A DNA stretch of 64,000 nucleotides from Aquaticitalea lipolytica (GCF_014641635.1 NZ_BMIC01000002.1:248001-312000), one strand, 5' to 3'; positions 30,710-40,016 are shown, counted from the first letter of the stretch. The notes: generated by a model from the letters alone, not told the origin. Program-made: numbers and translations.

Positions 30710-31174
30710 ATGATAAAGATTATTTCTTTTAATAAACAATATTCTAAAGATTTTTACGAATTAAATATAGAATGGCTTAAAACTTATTTTTATGTTGAGC
30801 CATTTGACGAAGAAGTGTTAAGCAAACCAGAACTTTATATTATTGATAAAGGAGGTCATATTTTCTTTGCAAAACTTGACAATGAAATTGTTGGCACTGT
30901 TGCTTTAATGCCTACAAAAGCTGATGGTGTTTTTGAACTTACAAAAATGGCTGTATCGCCTAACCATAGAGGTTATAAAATTGGTCAGCAACTTATGCAA
31001 CATTGTATAGATTTTGCCAAACAAAGTCAGTTTAAAGGACTAATGCTCTACTCTAATACGTTACTAGAAAACGCTATTTATATTTACAGAAAACATGGTT
31101 TTATTGAGATTCCTGTTGAAGCAAACTCGCCTTATAAACGTAGTAATATTAAAATGGAGTTAAAATTCCTGTAA
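30710..31174 (+). CDS. GNAT-family N-acetyltransferase
   Basis: This 154-residue single-domain acetyltransferase has motif A, LTKMAVSPNHRGYKIGQQLMQ (about residues 79-99), with the acetyl-CoA pyrophosphate loop RGYKIG. NEIVGTVALMP comes before it, and YIYRKHGFIEIP is the motif B end. The substrate is unknown. It is the third gene of the hutG unit, but function in histidine degradation is not implied. The stop codon lies within an inverted repeat, ATTCCTGT/ACAGGAAT. Confidence 0.85.
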   Translation: MIKIISFNKQYSKDFYELNIEWLKTYFYVEPFDEEVLSKPELYIIDKGGHIFFAKLDNEIVGTVALMPTKADGVFELTKMAVSPNHRGYKIGQQLMQHCIDFAKQSQFKGLMLYSNTLLENAIYIYRKHGFIEIPVEANSPYKRSNIKMELKFL

Positions 31175-31184
31175 AAACAGGAAT
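31165..31184. terminator. Possible weak terminator over the GNAT stop codon
   Basis: A perfect eight-base stem ATTCCTGT/ACAGGAAT with an AAAA loop spans the stop codon at 31172-31174. No T run follows directly, so it may be a weak terminator or an mRNA end structure. Confidence 0.4.
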
Positions 31185-31258
31185 CCTATTATTAATTTAG
31201 CTTTTTCTGTCATTCTGTTTCGTTGTCAAAATGGCAAACACAACTAAATTTAAAAATA

Positions 31259-31729
31259 TTATATCATATCAAAATAATAGAAATTATTAAATATTTTTAA
31301 AGAAATTGCTAAACAAAAACCTACTACAAAAGCGAAAATATTAAATTTCAATAATTTTTCTTTTTCAATCTTAAAATAATCAAAACTTACCTTTTTATAA
31401 TTCATTAAAAGAATTAATGACAAGGGTATTAATATGACAGAATAAACAATTAAACCTTCATTAAAAATTAATAAGAAATTAATAAGAAAAAAATAAAAAT
31501 ATTGACATATTAAAACCCAACCCAAAAAGTTTTTTTTAAATATTCCTATTAATGGTAAAATTAGAAATAGTGTTGTTTGGAAAGCTTTTGTAATTACAAT
31601 TACTCTCCAAGAAAAACTTTCTCCTGTTACATCTATATAATCTAAAACTTTATGAAGTTCAAAAAGTAGTGAACTTAAAAATAGAATTAGAATGAAAAAT
31701 TTTATAAAATGAATGAGTTTTAATTTCAC
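31259..31729 (-). CDS. Polytopic membrane protein, last gene of the AAA cluster
   Basis: This 156-residue protein has about five hydrophobic helices, with long Leu/Ile/Phe runs and few charged residues; Lys is frequent in the loops. Its start lies two bases after the stop of the 562-residue gene, so the two are probably co-transcribed. I do not recognise a family. The composition is more A/T-rich than its upstream partners. It could be a real membrane part of the cluster or only a downstream passenger. Confidence 0.65.
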   Translation of the reverse strand: MKLKLIHFIKFFILILFLSSLLFELHKVLDYIDVTGESFSWRVIVITKAFQTTLFLILPLIGIFKKNFLGWVLICQYFYFFLINFLLIFNEGLIVYSVILIPLSLILLMNYKKVSFDYFKIEKEKLLKFNIFAFVVGFCLAISLKIFNNFYYFDMI

Positions 31730-31731
31730 TT

Positions 31732-33420
31732 CTAATTTTGGCTTTTTAACGAATCAATTTTACGCTGTAATTGTTCAATTTCATCAGCATTTTCATTAAC
31801 TCTAGGCATTGTTAAAATTGAATCTATTGCTTGTTGCACTACATCAATATCTTTAGTTTCTTCAACAAAATAATAACCAATACCTTCACTTGCTCTCCAA
31901 GCTTCATTTAATTGATCATAAACTGTTTTATCCCATTGACTTGGGTGTTTTACATCTATCCAAATTACATCTCTGTATTCACTATCAATAAGTGCTAAAT
32001 CTGGTGTTGCAGAACCATCAAATTTTTTAGAGTCATCTTTTATGGCAGATACTGTTCCTAAAAAGAACATACGTCTGCGGCCTGCTATATCTTTAATATA
32101 AGGTCTAAACTCAACAGGTTTATTTACTGACCAATCAAACTCTTTACGAGACTCTATCATTTTCAATGGCATTGCCGAAACTCCAGCATAACCTTGCTTT
32201 TTAGCTGCATGATCATAATAATAAAGCTTATCTGTTCCATCTGCAGGAATAAATACGCTATATGTTAAACTGGTTCGCTCATCGCCTACTGGTTCTAATC
32301 CAAACCAATGGTATAATCCGTTAAAAGCATCAGAATCTGTATCCTTAAAATCAAAATCGGTAACAAATGGTTGCTGATTCTGGTCGTCTGGTAAATCTGG
32401 TATTTTTACAGCTGTTTGCATTTTCCAAGGTAATGGGTCTGTAAATCCTCCTAAAAATTTCAACGATTCTGCCTGCAAACGAGATACTTTTTCTGATAAT
32501 GTATTCTGTTTTGTGAGATAAGGATATTTATGCATTTCCTCTGGACTTATATAAGTTCCTTTACCAATAAGTACACGCTCCATATAATCATTAAAATCGT
32601 GCTCACCATTATCAATAACCATTACACCTCCAAAAGTTGGATAAGGAAATAAAATGCCCTTCCATTTAATTAAGCTAACAACTTCTACCCAACTACCTGA
32701 ATCATTTTTCATATAAAACGTATCACTAGGCTCTAAAGAAAACAGCTGAAAGAAATTAAATCGTTGCACTACTGCATTGTATGTATTACGACTAAATTTT
32801 AAAGATTCTCCTATTGAAAAGGTTACTGCAATTCGATTTTCACTTGAAAAACGAGGAAAAGGCGATGTACTAGATACTGCGAATACTTCTTCAGTATTTT
32901 CACTTATTTGTTGTAACGTATATTTTTCTGAAGGTTGTATGGCCATTGTCCATTTGTTCTCTCCATCTACTCTTACTAAATGTGGTAACGATACATCTTT
33001 GGTTTCGCCAACAGACTCATTTGCCATTGAGAAAATATTGCGTAACGGCTGAATTCGTTCGTTTTGGGTTAAAGGCAATTCATTAATTTCAACTCTATTA
33101 AGGTTGTTGAAAACGTTATATGTTTTCATATAATCGTACATTTTATAATGCCAACCTACAAGATATAGTAACCCAAAATAAGCCGCTACAGTACCAAGCA
33201 ATGCAATTCGTTTTCCTGTACTAGGCGTACTTCTAAATTTTCGCATGAGCAAAAACAATACTAATGCACTAACAAGAATAATAAAAATGTATTTTCTGAT
33301 GAATAACAAAAATGGTTGATAATCATCACGTAGAAAAAACAAAGCAATCAATAGTATAATACTTACAATAATTGTAATTGTTTTTTGCCTTTTGCCTCTA
33401 TTCCAGTAGTTTTTTATCAT
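31732..33420 (-). CDS. Large membrane protein of the AAA/coiled-coil cluster
   Basis: This 562-residue protein has three N-terminal transmembrane helices (about residues 14-30, 37-58 and 70-88). A large soluble domain rich in Trp, Tyr and Pro follows, with strings such as GVMVIDNGEHDFNDYMERVLIGKG and ADGTDKLYYYDHAAKKQGYAGVSAMPLKMI. The chain ends in a short coiled coil, ENADEIEQLQRKIDSLK. It may be a large periplasmic or cytoplasmic head on a membrane hairpin. I know this pattern only as an uncharacterised Bacteroidota family. Eighty-five bases with a REP-like element separate it from the next cluster gene. Confidence 0.75.
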   Translation of the reverse strand: MIKNYWNRGKRQKTITIIVSIILLIALFFLRDDYQPFLLFIRKYIFIILVSALVLFLLMRKFRSTPSTGKRIALLGTVAAYFGLLYLVGWHYKMYDYMKTYNVFNNLNRVEINELPLTQNERIQPLRNIFSMANESVGETKDVSLPHLVRVDGENKWTMAIQPSEKYTLQQISENTEEVFAVSSTSPFPRFSSENRIAVTFSIGESLKFSRNTYNAVVQRFNFFQLFSLEPSDTFYMKNDSGSWVEVVSLIKWKGILFPYPTFGGVMVIDNGEHDFNDYMERVLIGKGTYISPEEMHKYPYLTKQNTLSEKVSRLQAESLKFLGGFTDPLPWKMQTAVKIPDLPDDQNQQPFVTDFDFKDTDSDAFNGLYHWFGLEPVGDERTSLTYSVFIPADGTDKLYYYDHAAKKQGYAGVSAMPLKMIESRKEFDWSVNKPVEFRPYIKDIAGRRRMFFLGTVSAIKDDSKKFDGSATPDLALIDSEYRDVIWIDVKHPSQWDKTVYDQLNEAWRASEGIGYYFVEETKDIDVVQQAIDSILTMPRVNENADEIEQLQRKIDSLKSQN

Positions 33421-33431
33421 AATTTATCATT

Positions 33432-33502
33432 TGTCATTCTGCGCTACGACGCAGAATCTATTCTTTTTGTTTTTGGATTCCGCATCCAAGTGAGGAATGA
33501 CA
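33432..33502. repeat. REP-like double hairpin between cluster genes
   Basis: Outer arms TGTCATTC (33432-33439) and GAATGACA (33495-33502) enclose two hairpins. The first is ATTCTGCG/CGCAGAAT with a CTACGA loop, and the second is TTGGAT/ATCCAA. This is the form of dispersed TGTCATTC...GAATGACA intergenic repeats in flavobacteria. A fragment, CTGTCATTCTG, recurs near 31207. Confidence 0.65.
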
Positions 33503-33505
33503 GGC

Positions 33506-34039
33506 TTACATCAATCCTTTATCCTTTAATCGCTCACGAGCACTTTTCTCTTGAGTTTTTGGCTCTTCTTTTACTTCATTTACTGCTTCTTTAACATCAG
33601 ATTCTTTAGTTTTTAAATCTTCAATAAAATCTTTGCCCTTTTCGATAGTGTCTTGGATTTTATCTTCTAATGAATCACTTTGTTCTTCAATAACTTTAGT
33701 TGATTTTATTACAAAATTTGCAAGATATGTGCCTACAAGAGTCCCAACGATTATCGAACAAAATATTGAAATACCATTATAGCTACCAAATATATTTATT
33801 GGCGTTAAAAACTGAAGAATAACAGCTATTACTAAAAAAGAAGCTGCTACAAAAACTAATCTTGGTAAAAATGCTTGTTGAAAAATAAACCCTTTTTTGT
33901 CTGTTGGTTTCATTTGCAACTCTTTACTGTTTACAAGTTTGTTTACAAATCGGTAAGTAGCATTACTATTAGACTCTCTCCAATACAAAAGAATACCGAA
34001 TAATATTGATGCGATAAAAATTACTAATTCTATTCCCAT
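33506..34039 (-). CDS. Membrane protein with charged helical tail, AAA cluster
   Basis: This 177-residue protein has three hydrophobic segments, at about residues 3-19, 53-73 and 86-109. A highly charged Lys/Glu-rich helical tail follows (residues 112-173), predicted to form a coiled coil (EEQSDSLEDKIQDTIEKGKDFIEDLKTKESDVKEAVNEV). The chain ends SARERLKDKGLM. It is placed between the 562-residue and 411-residue genes, all on one strand. The tail could bind a cytoplasmic partner such as the coiled-coil protein at 38.4 kb. There is no recognised family. Confidence 0.72.
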   Translation of the reverse strand: MGIELVIFIASILFGILLYWRESNSNATYRFVNKLVNSKELQMKPTDKKGFIFQQAFLPRLVFVAASFLVIAVILQFLTPINIFGSYNGISIFCSIIVGTLVGTYLANFVIKSTKVIEEQSDSLEDKIQDTIEKGKDFIEDLKTKESDVKEAVNEVKEEPKTQEKSARERLKDKGLM

Positions 34040-34087
34040 GATTTATTTTTTATGATTTGATGTCTTTATAAAATTAGTCTAAAATTC

Positions 34088-35323
34088 TCAAATATTGTTA
34101 CTTATAACTTCAATTACCCAGTCTTTAAGTGATTCATCCCAAGTATTATAAGTCACATAAAACTGCTCTTTATCATACCAATACAAAAACAACACATCCA
34201 TTGGAGAAATATTAACGAGCAATTTCCAAATTAAATCCTGGTGTTTTGCATCTAGTGACGAATGTGGCTCATGCAAAGCATTAAACAGTTTTACATCAAC
34301 AATATCTGCTATTTTATATTGATTACTAACTTCTAATTTCTCAAGATACAACTCAACACTCATCACCTTTTTACGAGTGTCTATATCTAATTTATTGAGG
34401 TAACTTTTAAACAATACATTATCATTCAAAATGTCTTTAATTGGATGTTGTGTGTCTTTTAAACACTGTGATAACATAAACTTTTTAATACGTTCATATA
34501 GTTTGGTTTTTACAACTTCTTCTAAATCGTACTCAATAATAACATGGTCACGAAGTTTTTCCATAAGTTCTGGCTGTGACATATGAAAAATTATAACTTC
34601 ATGTATTGTATCTTTTATTGCTTCTTTATACCATTTTTCGTCTTCAAAAACTACAATTGGAGTAATAAAATCTCTTAACACATAAACTCCGTTGAATGCT
34701 TTAGTATAAAATGAGTCGGTTGTAAAATGAAGTTCATGTAAATTTAAATCACGATTACGTAAATCGCCATGTGCTTTAGCTGAAGCTAATAATTGCTCAT
34801 GTAAGTCTTCATCTATAAAATTATGCTCTACTTTAAATTTCTCAACTAATTGTAGTTGTTGTTTTTGTATTTTATCTAAATCGTTTATTAAATGAAATCT
34901 AATTACAACATCATTATATTTTAAAACATCTAAGGGTTCATAAAATGCATCGATATGCTGATCAAAATCAATACAGATAGCACAATCGCGAGTAATATCG
35001 TTTATCTTATCACCATGTGTTCTAAAAACATGTTGCATCATGTCTCTATCAAATGTATGAAACGGGTTATATACAGGTTTTCCTTTTTGTAAAGGCGAAA
35101 TAATGATGCCATGCGGATTGGCATCTCCATTATTCAAATAATAAACCTCTTTTTTTTCTTCGGCAATTTCAGGGCTCCAGCCAATTCCGTCAATAGAAAA
35201 ATTAGTAAGCTTAGTAGGTGTAAATCCTAACTTAGTTAAGCATTGATTATAACGCTCAACAAGCTTTCCGCTTATAGGAATAAGTTCGCTTCTATATAAA
35301 TTTGCTGCTTTAAGTTTTTGCAT
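34088..35323 (-). CDS. Uncharacterised protein following the AAA ATPase (possibly DUF6638)
   Basis: This 411-residue soluble protein is acidic and mixed alpha/beta, with no signal peptide or transmembrane helix. Visible features are GWSPEIAEEKKEVYYLNNGDANPHGIIISPLQKGKPVY, FHTFDRDMMQHVFRTHG, and a helical C-terminus with LYWYDKEQFYVTYNTWDESLKDWVIEVI. I recall Bacteroidota proteins of this length as DUF6638, but cannot confirm it. The start overlaps the AAA gene stop by one base, so the two are translationally coupled. A role as adaptor or substrate-binding partner of the ATPase is inference. Confidence 0.75.
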   Translation of the reverse strand: MQKLKAANLYRSELIPISGKLVERYNQCLTKLGFTPTKLTNFSIDGIGWSPEIAEEKKEVYYLNNGDANPHGIIISPLQKGKPVYNPFHTFDRDMMQHVFRTHGDKINDITRDCAICIDFDQHIDAFYEPLDVLKYNDVVIRFHLINDLDKIQKQQLQLVEKFKVEHNFIDEDLHEQLLASAKAHGDLRNRDLNLHELHFTTDSFYTKAFNGVYVLRDFITPIVVFEDEKWYKEAIKDTIHEVIIFHMSQPELMEKLRDHVIIEYDLEEVVKTKLYERIKKFMLSQCLKDTQHPIKDILNDNVLFKSYLNKLDIDTRKKVMSVELYLEKLEVSNQYKIADIVDVKLFNALHEPHSSLDAKHQDLIWKLLVNISPMDVLFLYWYDKEQFYVTYNTWDESLKDWVIEVISNNI

Positions 35324-37293
35324 TAATCATCATATTCTTTATCAAACTTCTCTCTAGCTTCAGTTTCTATATGCAATTGGTCAACTCGAGCGTCTACTTT
35401 TCGTTTAAAGTCAGTATCTGCAATAGTAGCCACGTTATCGATATATCTTACTACTTCTTGTCGTCTAATTTCAGAAAAATCTAAACCTTTCATATTAGCT
35501 CGCATCAATTCTTGAAGCATATTAAACTTAGTTTGATAATCTTTCTTAAAGTAGACTTCTGGGTTTTCAAACCAGCTTTGCTCTAAATCAAAATCTGTTA
35601 AACGCAACGAAATGGCAGATTGAATATTCCTTACATCACGTGATGAAAAGAATGGAAACACCTTTTGCATGTCTTTATACAAATTAGCATAAAACAAGTG
35701 TTCGCTAGTTTTAAATTGCTTCTCTACTTTATCATAAATAGCATGTACACGTTCTTCGGAAGGCTTATCAACTTTATTAAGGATTTCTCCCATGTTTTTT
35801 GCCAAACCTTGATCTTGTAGATATTGATAATTGTCTGGGTTTTTCATATTAACAAAATCTGGCATAGTATCGTCCAACTTTCGCCACCATAAATGATCTT
35901 GATCTAAAAAATCATGTTCTGTTCGAGCTCCATCAATTTTAAATCGACCTTGCACACGAGAAATTACTGCTTTATCTAACATTTCTGGAAGGTTTGTAAA
36001 AAGCCCAATAGAACTGTTACCATAATTAACTGCATAAGCGCCTTCAGTATATCTTAAAAACACTCCAATAACCTCTTTAACACCTGCAGAAACTCCTTGA
36101 GCGGTACGTTCTTGCAAATTATTCTCAGCATCATCAATAGGTGCGAAAATTAATTTTGAAGGATCTTGTAAAGGCTTCATCCACTCCACCATTTTTTCTG
36201 CAGAACCACCTTGAAAAGTACTAATTAAAGTATCAGGCATTGGATGAAACAAGAAAGGTATTTCTAATGTATCACAATGTTCTTTAAGTCTTGTTGCTAT
36301 GGCAGCAATTAACATACTTTTACCTGTTCCTGGAATTCCATAACCCATAAACACTGGCATAAAGCCACCAAGCTCTTGAAATGGATTCTTTTTGGCTGTA
36401 AAATCATAACTCAACAAACGTTCGGTTAAACGACGTGCAAAATGCTTTGCATCTCTGTTACCAACTATTTGTTCAAATCTTATTTTATTAAACTCAACAC
36501 TCTTTGCTGCTCCTGCAAACACATTATTCCAACCAGAAATTGCAAACTCTGATTTTTCGAGTTTATAAGTCCTGTCTAATATTGTTTCTTGATATTCTAA
36601 TGAGCTTTTTCGCATTTGAATTTCAGCGATTAAAGCTTCAAAATACACCACAGTAAAATCTGCTACATCTTTATCACTTTTAATAATATCTGGATGGCTC
36701 AAATACTTGTCATAATAAAACAACATACAAGCAATCCCTTTTAGAGGCGACATAAAAGATACTTCTGGTATGCCAGCAAACTTTTGCTTCATCACACTTA
36801 AATCGTCTGAAGCTACATTTTTAAGGTTATGAAGAATATTATAAGCCGTTGAGAACAACATAAATGCTGTTGACGTATGCATTTTACTTTCATACTCTCG
36901 TTTTCCTGAATCGTCTAAAGTAGATTTACGCTCATTAAGACTCGATAAACCTGACGCATCATAATAACTATCTTTAATCCAAATACCTAAAGTAATCCCT
37001 TCTTGTACTGCAAAAAGTGTTTGATTTAACAATACAGGAATTGCAATAGATTCTGGCAACAATCGTTTTTTAAGCTCTAAAATAGTTTTAGAGACAGATG
37101 TAATTTCTGATGTGTTTGTTCCATTATTTGCGCGAGACAAATACAATAAGATAGATTCATCTTTAGCATCTTTATCTTTATTTTTAGCACGTTGCCCTTG
37201 TTCCCATTGCACACTTTTAAGATACGATGTAGCTTCATCACGAAGCATATCGAGTTCAGACTGTTTTATAGGAAAGGTTGAGTTGTGTTCCAT
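35323..37293 (-). CDS. Classical-type AAA ATPase with atypical Walker B
   Basis: This 656-residue protein has a helical N-terminal half with no known domain. The AAA module spans about residues 300-460: Walker A GIPGTGKS (319-326), pore-loop-like TFQGGSAEKMVEWM (359-372), Walker B region LIFAPIDDAEN (381-391), sensor-1 FTNLPEMLD (432-440) with Asn434, and arginine-finger candidates Arg446 and Arg450. The usual hhhhDE is not clear: either DD replaces DE, or the pair is replaced by PI. The remaining C-terminal part is helical. Such ATPases remodel or unfold protein complexes. It is coupled to the genes on both sides (2-base gap and 1-base overlap). Confidence 0.85.
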   Translation of the reverse strand: MEHNSTFPIKQSELDMLRDEATSYLKSVQWEQGQRAKNKDKDAKDESILLYLSRANNGTNTSEITSVSKTILELKKRLLPESIAIPVLLNQTLFAVQEGITLGIWIKDSYYDASGLSSLNERKSTLDDSGKREYESKMHTSTAFMLFSTAYNILHNLKNVASDDLSVMKQKFAGIPEVSFMSPLKGIACMLFYYDKYLSHPDIIKSDKDVADFTVVYFEALIAEIQMRKSSLEYQETILDRTYKLEKSEFAISGWNNVFAGAAKSVEFNKIRFEQIVGNRDAKHFARRLTERLLSYDFTAKKNPFQELGGFMPVFMGYGIPGTGKSMLIAAIATRLKEHCDTLEIPFLFHPMPDTLISTFQGGSAEKMVEWMKPLQDPSKLIFAPIDDAENNLQERTAQGVSAGVKEVIGVFLRYTEGAYAVNYGNSSIGLFTNLPEMLDKAVISRVQGRFKIDGARTEHDFLDQDHLWWRKLDDTMPDFVNMKNPDNYQYLQDQGLAKNMGEILNKVDKPSEERVHAIYDKVEKQFKTSEHLFYANLYKDMQKVFPFFSSRDVRNIQSAISLRLTDFDLEQSWFENPEVYFKKDYQTKFNMLQELMRANMKGLDFSEIRRQEVVRYIDNVATIADTDFKRKVDARVDQLHIETEAREKFDKEYDD

Positions 37294-37295
37294 GT

Positions 37296-38357
37296 TTATA
37301 TGTTATCAATTTTTAATTCAGAAATTTGAATAGGTGGCTTTGCTAGTTTATTCATAATTTCTGGTGTTTTACTATATAATAATTGAATAATTCGGTGTGG
37401 CGCAAATACATAATTTTGATTAACAGTATCACTCCATTTTTGTAATGTTTGTTTTGAAAAATAGCCTCCTTCAGTAAATTCACTTCCAGAAAAAACTTCG
37501 TCAACTTTAAGAGATAAAGCGTAAGACTCTAATGGAATTTCTTTTTTGGCAATACTCTCTAAAATTGAATGTGTTATTTCGTTTTCATCTTTGGCAAATA
37601 CATTATGAAATGGTCCTAAATCGATACGTTTTATATGCTTTGGTTTTACATCAGGTAATTTTCTGTCAATACCATAAGCCATAGTATCTAGACTCATATC
37701 TCTATCAGCATTGTTCTTTAAAACTTCATAAATTTCATCTTTATAACTGTCAATATATTTACCTTCATAATCAAAGTACATGAAACAAACATAAGGCCTA
37801 TTATTAGCAACATCATAAAAGCTCCAGCTGGTCATATACTGTGAAGACATTCCTTTTGGTACTTCTATAATTTTACCTTGTACAAAACGATTGAAAATAA
37901 ATTTTTGTTCAACAGAAGTATAATATACTATTGATGCTGCTTGAAACAATTTGTATTTACTTACTGGCTCTTTTTTGCGTAAAATTTGATCAAGGAATTC
38001 GTCTTGTAACTCATTAACATCTTTAAGTTTATTAATGTAATTGTCGCGAAGTGATAAGTCGTTAAACAAATACCTAAATTCTAAATAATTAGGAAATCCA
38101 GAGTCGGTTAAATCGACTTTCATATTATCCTCAGCATCATACATATATTTAACACGCATTGCCTCTATTGAATATAATAACAAATCACAGTATTGCTTAA
38201 AAAACACAATCTCTTTTTGAGTACATATTTGATTTTGCTGTGCACTAACTATTAACTCTTTCAAAGCAAAGTCTACCATTTTATGGTAAAATACGTATTG
38301 CTCTTTTGAGTCTAGAACTGCTGAATCTAATGGTATTACAATATGATTGATTGACAT
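37296..38357 (-). CDS. Uncharacterised acidic protein, AAA cluster
   Basis: This 353-residue soluble protein is mainly helical in the first third (KMVDFALKELIVSAQQNQICTQKEIVFFKQYCDLLLYSIEAMRVKYMYD). It then alternates strands and helices, with GMSSQYMTSWSFYDVANNRPYVCFMYFDYEGKYI and RIDLGPFHNVFAKDENEITHSILESI. There is no signal peptide, Walker motif or recognisable enzyme motif. It sits two bases upstream of the AAA gene and 71 bases downstream of the coiled-coil gene. A regulator or adaptor of the ATPase is plausible, but I cannot assign a family. Confidence 0.75.
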   Translation of the reverse strand: MSINHIVIPLDSAVLDSKEQYVFYHKMVDFALKELIVSAQQNQICTQKEIVFFKQYCDLLLYSIEAMRVKYMYDAEDNMKVDLTDSGFPNYLEFRYLFNDLSLRDNYINKLKDVNELQDEFLDQILRKKEPVSKYKLFQAASIVYYTSVEQKFIFNRFVQGKIIEVPKGMSSQYMTSWSFYDVANNRPYVCFMYFDYEGKYIDSYKDEIYEVLKNNADRDMSLDTMAYGIDRKLPDVKPKHIKRIDLGPFHNVFAKDENEITHSILESIAKKEIPLESYALSLKVDEVFSGSEFTEGGYFSKQTLQKWSDTVNQNYVFAPHRIIQLLYSKTPEIMNKLAKPPIQISELKIDNI

Positions 38358-38428
38358 TTTTTATTAAAAATGAAATGTTTAATATTAGTTTAGAAAAGAA
38401 GCGCTTCATGAAGAAGCGCTAAAAATAT

Positions 38429-39775
38429 TTATGATAACAAATCGTCTGCTCCAGCTTCTGGTTTAGGAGTACCTGATGGTTTGCCTGCATCGTCACCCGA
38501 AGGTTTATTAGCTTCAGCTTTATAATAGTCTTCAAAAATTTCTTTCATGTCTATCCCATAGCGTTCAGCAAAATTCTTTTGTATATCAGCATCTTTAATA
38601 CGAATTTCTTGTAATGCTTCAGCATAACTACTATAAACGCCTTGCATTACTTTTTCATGAACTGGAATATTGTCCATCATTTCCTGACGTGCTTTTGCAC
38701 TTGCAGTATGCATTGCTGCTAAAGTTTCTCCAATATGCTCATCTGTTTTAACACCTAAATGCTCTAAAATTGCAGCAAACTCTTGATCTGTTCGTGCTTT
38801 TAAAGCAACTACATAACCATCATAATATTTAAGGCGTTCTTCAGTGTCTGACTTTAATTTTGCGCGATGAGTTTGTAAATTACTACGTAATGATGTTAAT
38901 ACTTTTATAGTTAAGTTGTGCTTATGCACAAAGCTATCTTTACTTGCTGCCAATGTTGTATAAGCATTTTTAAGTCCTTCTAACTCTTCAACTTTTTGCT
39001 CTAATGTTGTTACTTTACCTATAGCTTGTGCATAATCGGCTGATTGCTTATCAACAATTTCTTCTAACTCTTGACGTGCTTGTTTAAGTAGCGCATAATT
39101 TTCTTCAAGCTTTGCTTCTACTTCCTTCTTTTTTTCAAGTGCTTTAGTGTGATTTTTTGTTGCTTCAACTATAGCATCCTGTAACTTATCTTCTACTTCT
39201 TTAATCTCAACTTCACGATTTTTTAATCGTGTTACTGCTGCTTGCGATTTGAATGATAATTCACTTAAAAGTGTTTGCACATCTGCAGTTTCAATACGCT
39301 CTTGAAACATTGCTTTTGCTTTATTATCAGCAGCAGCACGTATCTTCTCAGCTTCAACTAAATCTTGCTCTGCTTTTTTAATTTTGCTTTTTCTTCCCCA
39401 AAGGTTATTCCACCAAGTGTCTGGTTTGTTTTGTGCATCTTCTAATTCAATTTTTGCACGTTCTAATGCTTTTTGAGCGTCATCAATAACTTTTTGTTCG
39501 TTAGCATTTAATGAAGAGAATTTTTCAAATATAATTCCAACTTCATCTTGGTAATCTGTTAAATCTTTTATGGCATCAAGAAGTGTAGTTCTATCTTTTT
39601 CAGCCATACCTACAACATCATCTAACGTTGCATTTAATATTTTTTGACGAACCTCAGGGTCATCTTCTTGTGCTAGTTTAGATTTCATAGTATCAATGGC
39701 TTTTCCCCAATTGACATCTACTTTTCCTGTTTTTTCGTTAGAATTGGTTTCTAATAAATCAAAATCATCAGACAT
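38429..39775 (-). CDS. Long coiled-coil protein heading the AAA cluster
   Basis: This 448-residue soluble protein has a short N-terminal acidic leader and a helix. A long coiled coil runs from about residue 90 to 300 (ALERAKIELEDAQNKPDTWW, LEENYALLKQARQELEEIV), interrupted by a Trp-rich, basic hook WWNNLWGRKSKIKK near residue 120. The C-terminal part has LRSNLQTHRAKLKSDTEERLKYY and a flexible Pro/Gly/Lys tail ending ADDLLS. The layout resembles TelA/ESCRT-like scaffold proteins in form only. It is the first gene of the cluster, with no good -7 box seen upstream. Confidence 0.78.
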   Translation of the reverse strand: MSDDFDLLETNSNEKTGKVDVNWGKAIDTMKSKLAQEDDPEVRQKILNATLDDVVGMAEKDRTTLLDAIKDLTDYQDEVGIIFEKFSSLNANEQKVIDDAQKALERAKIELEDAQNKPDTWWNNLWGRKSKIKKAEQDLVEAEKIRAAADNKAKAMFQERIETADVQTLLSELSFKSQAAVTRLKNREVEIKEVEDKLQDAIVEATKNHTKALEKKKEVEAKLEENYALLKQARQELEEIVDKQSADYAQAIGKVTTLEQKVEELEGLKNAYTTLAASKDSFVHKHNLTIKVLTSLRSNLQTHRAKLKSDTEERLKYYDGYVVALKARTDQEFAAILEHLGVKTDEHIGETLAAMHTASAKARQEMMDNIPVHEKVMQGVYSSYAEALQEIRIKDADIQKNFAERYGIDMKEIFEDYYKAEANKPSGDDAGKPSGTPKPEAGADDLLS

Positions 39776-39870
39776 AGTGCGTAGTGTATTTAATTGCGTT
39801 GAACAAATTTTTAATAAGTAGCAATTTCGTTAAAAAAATATTAGTTTTAAAATTATTACTGCTTAATTTA

Positions 39871-39890
39871 TTGGTATAATATGTTACCAA
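39871..39890. promoter_or_regulatory. Inverted repeat in the spacer before the AAA cluster
   Basis: TTGGTA and TACCAA arms are separated by eight bases and lie about 96 bases upstream of the coiled-coil gene (reading the minus strand). A related GTTACC occurs at 39995-40000. Possible operator; low support. The rest of the 282-base spacer (39776-40057) shows no gene. Confidence 0.3.
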
Positions 39891-40016
39891 AATGTTACAA
39901 CAAACAAAACACAAAGTATTTTATTGTGAGCTGATTACATGATTAATGTTAATAACTCATAGTAAAAAAAGTACAACAATTTTATTATGAAATAGTTACC
40001 AATTCAAATAATATTG

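Noticed and set aside
38429-39775. Coiled-coil protein named as TelA or ESCRT homolog
   Set aside because: Only the shape is similar; I could not find a diagnostic TelA or Snf7 motif by eye.
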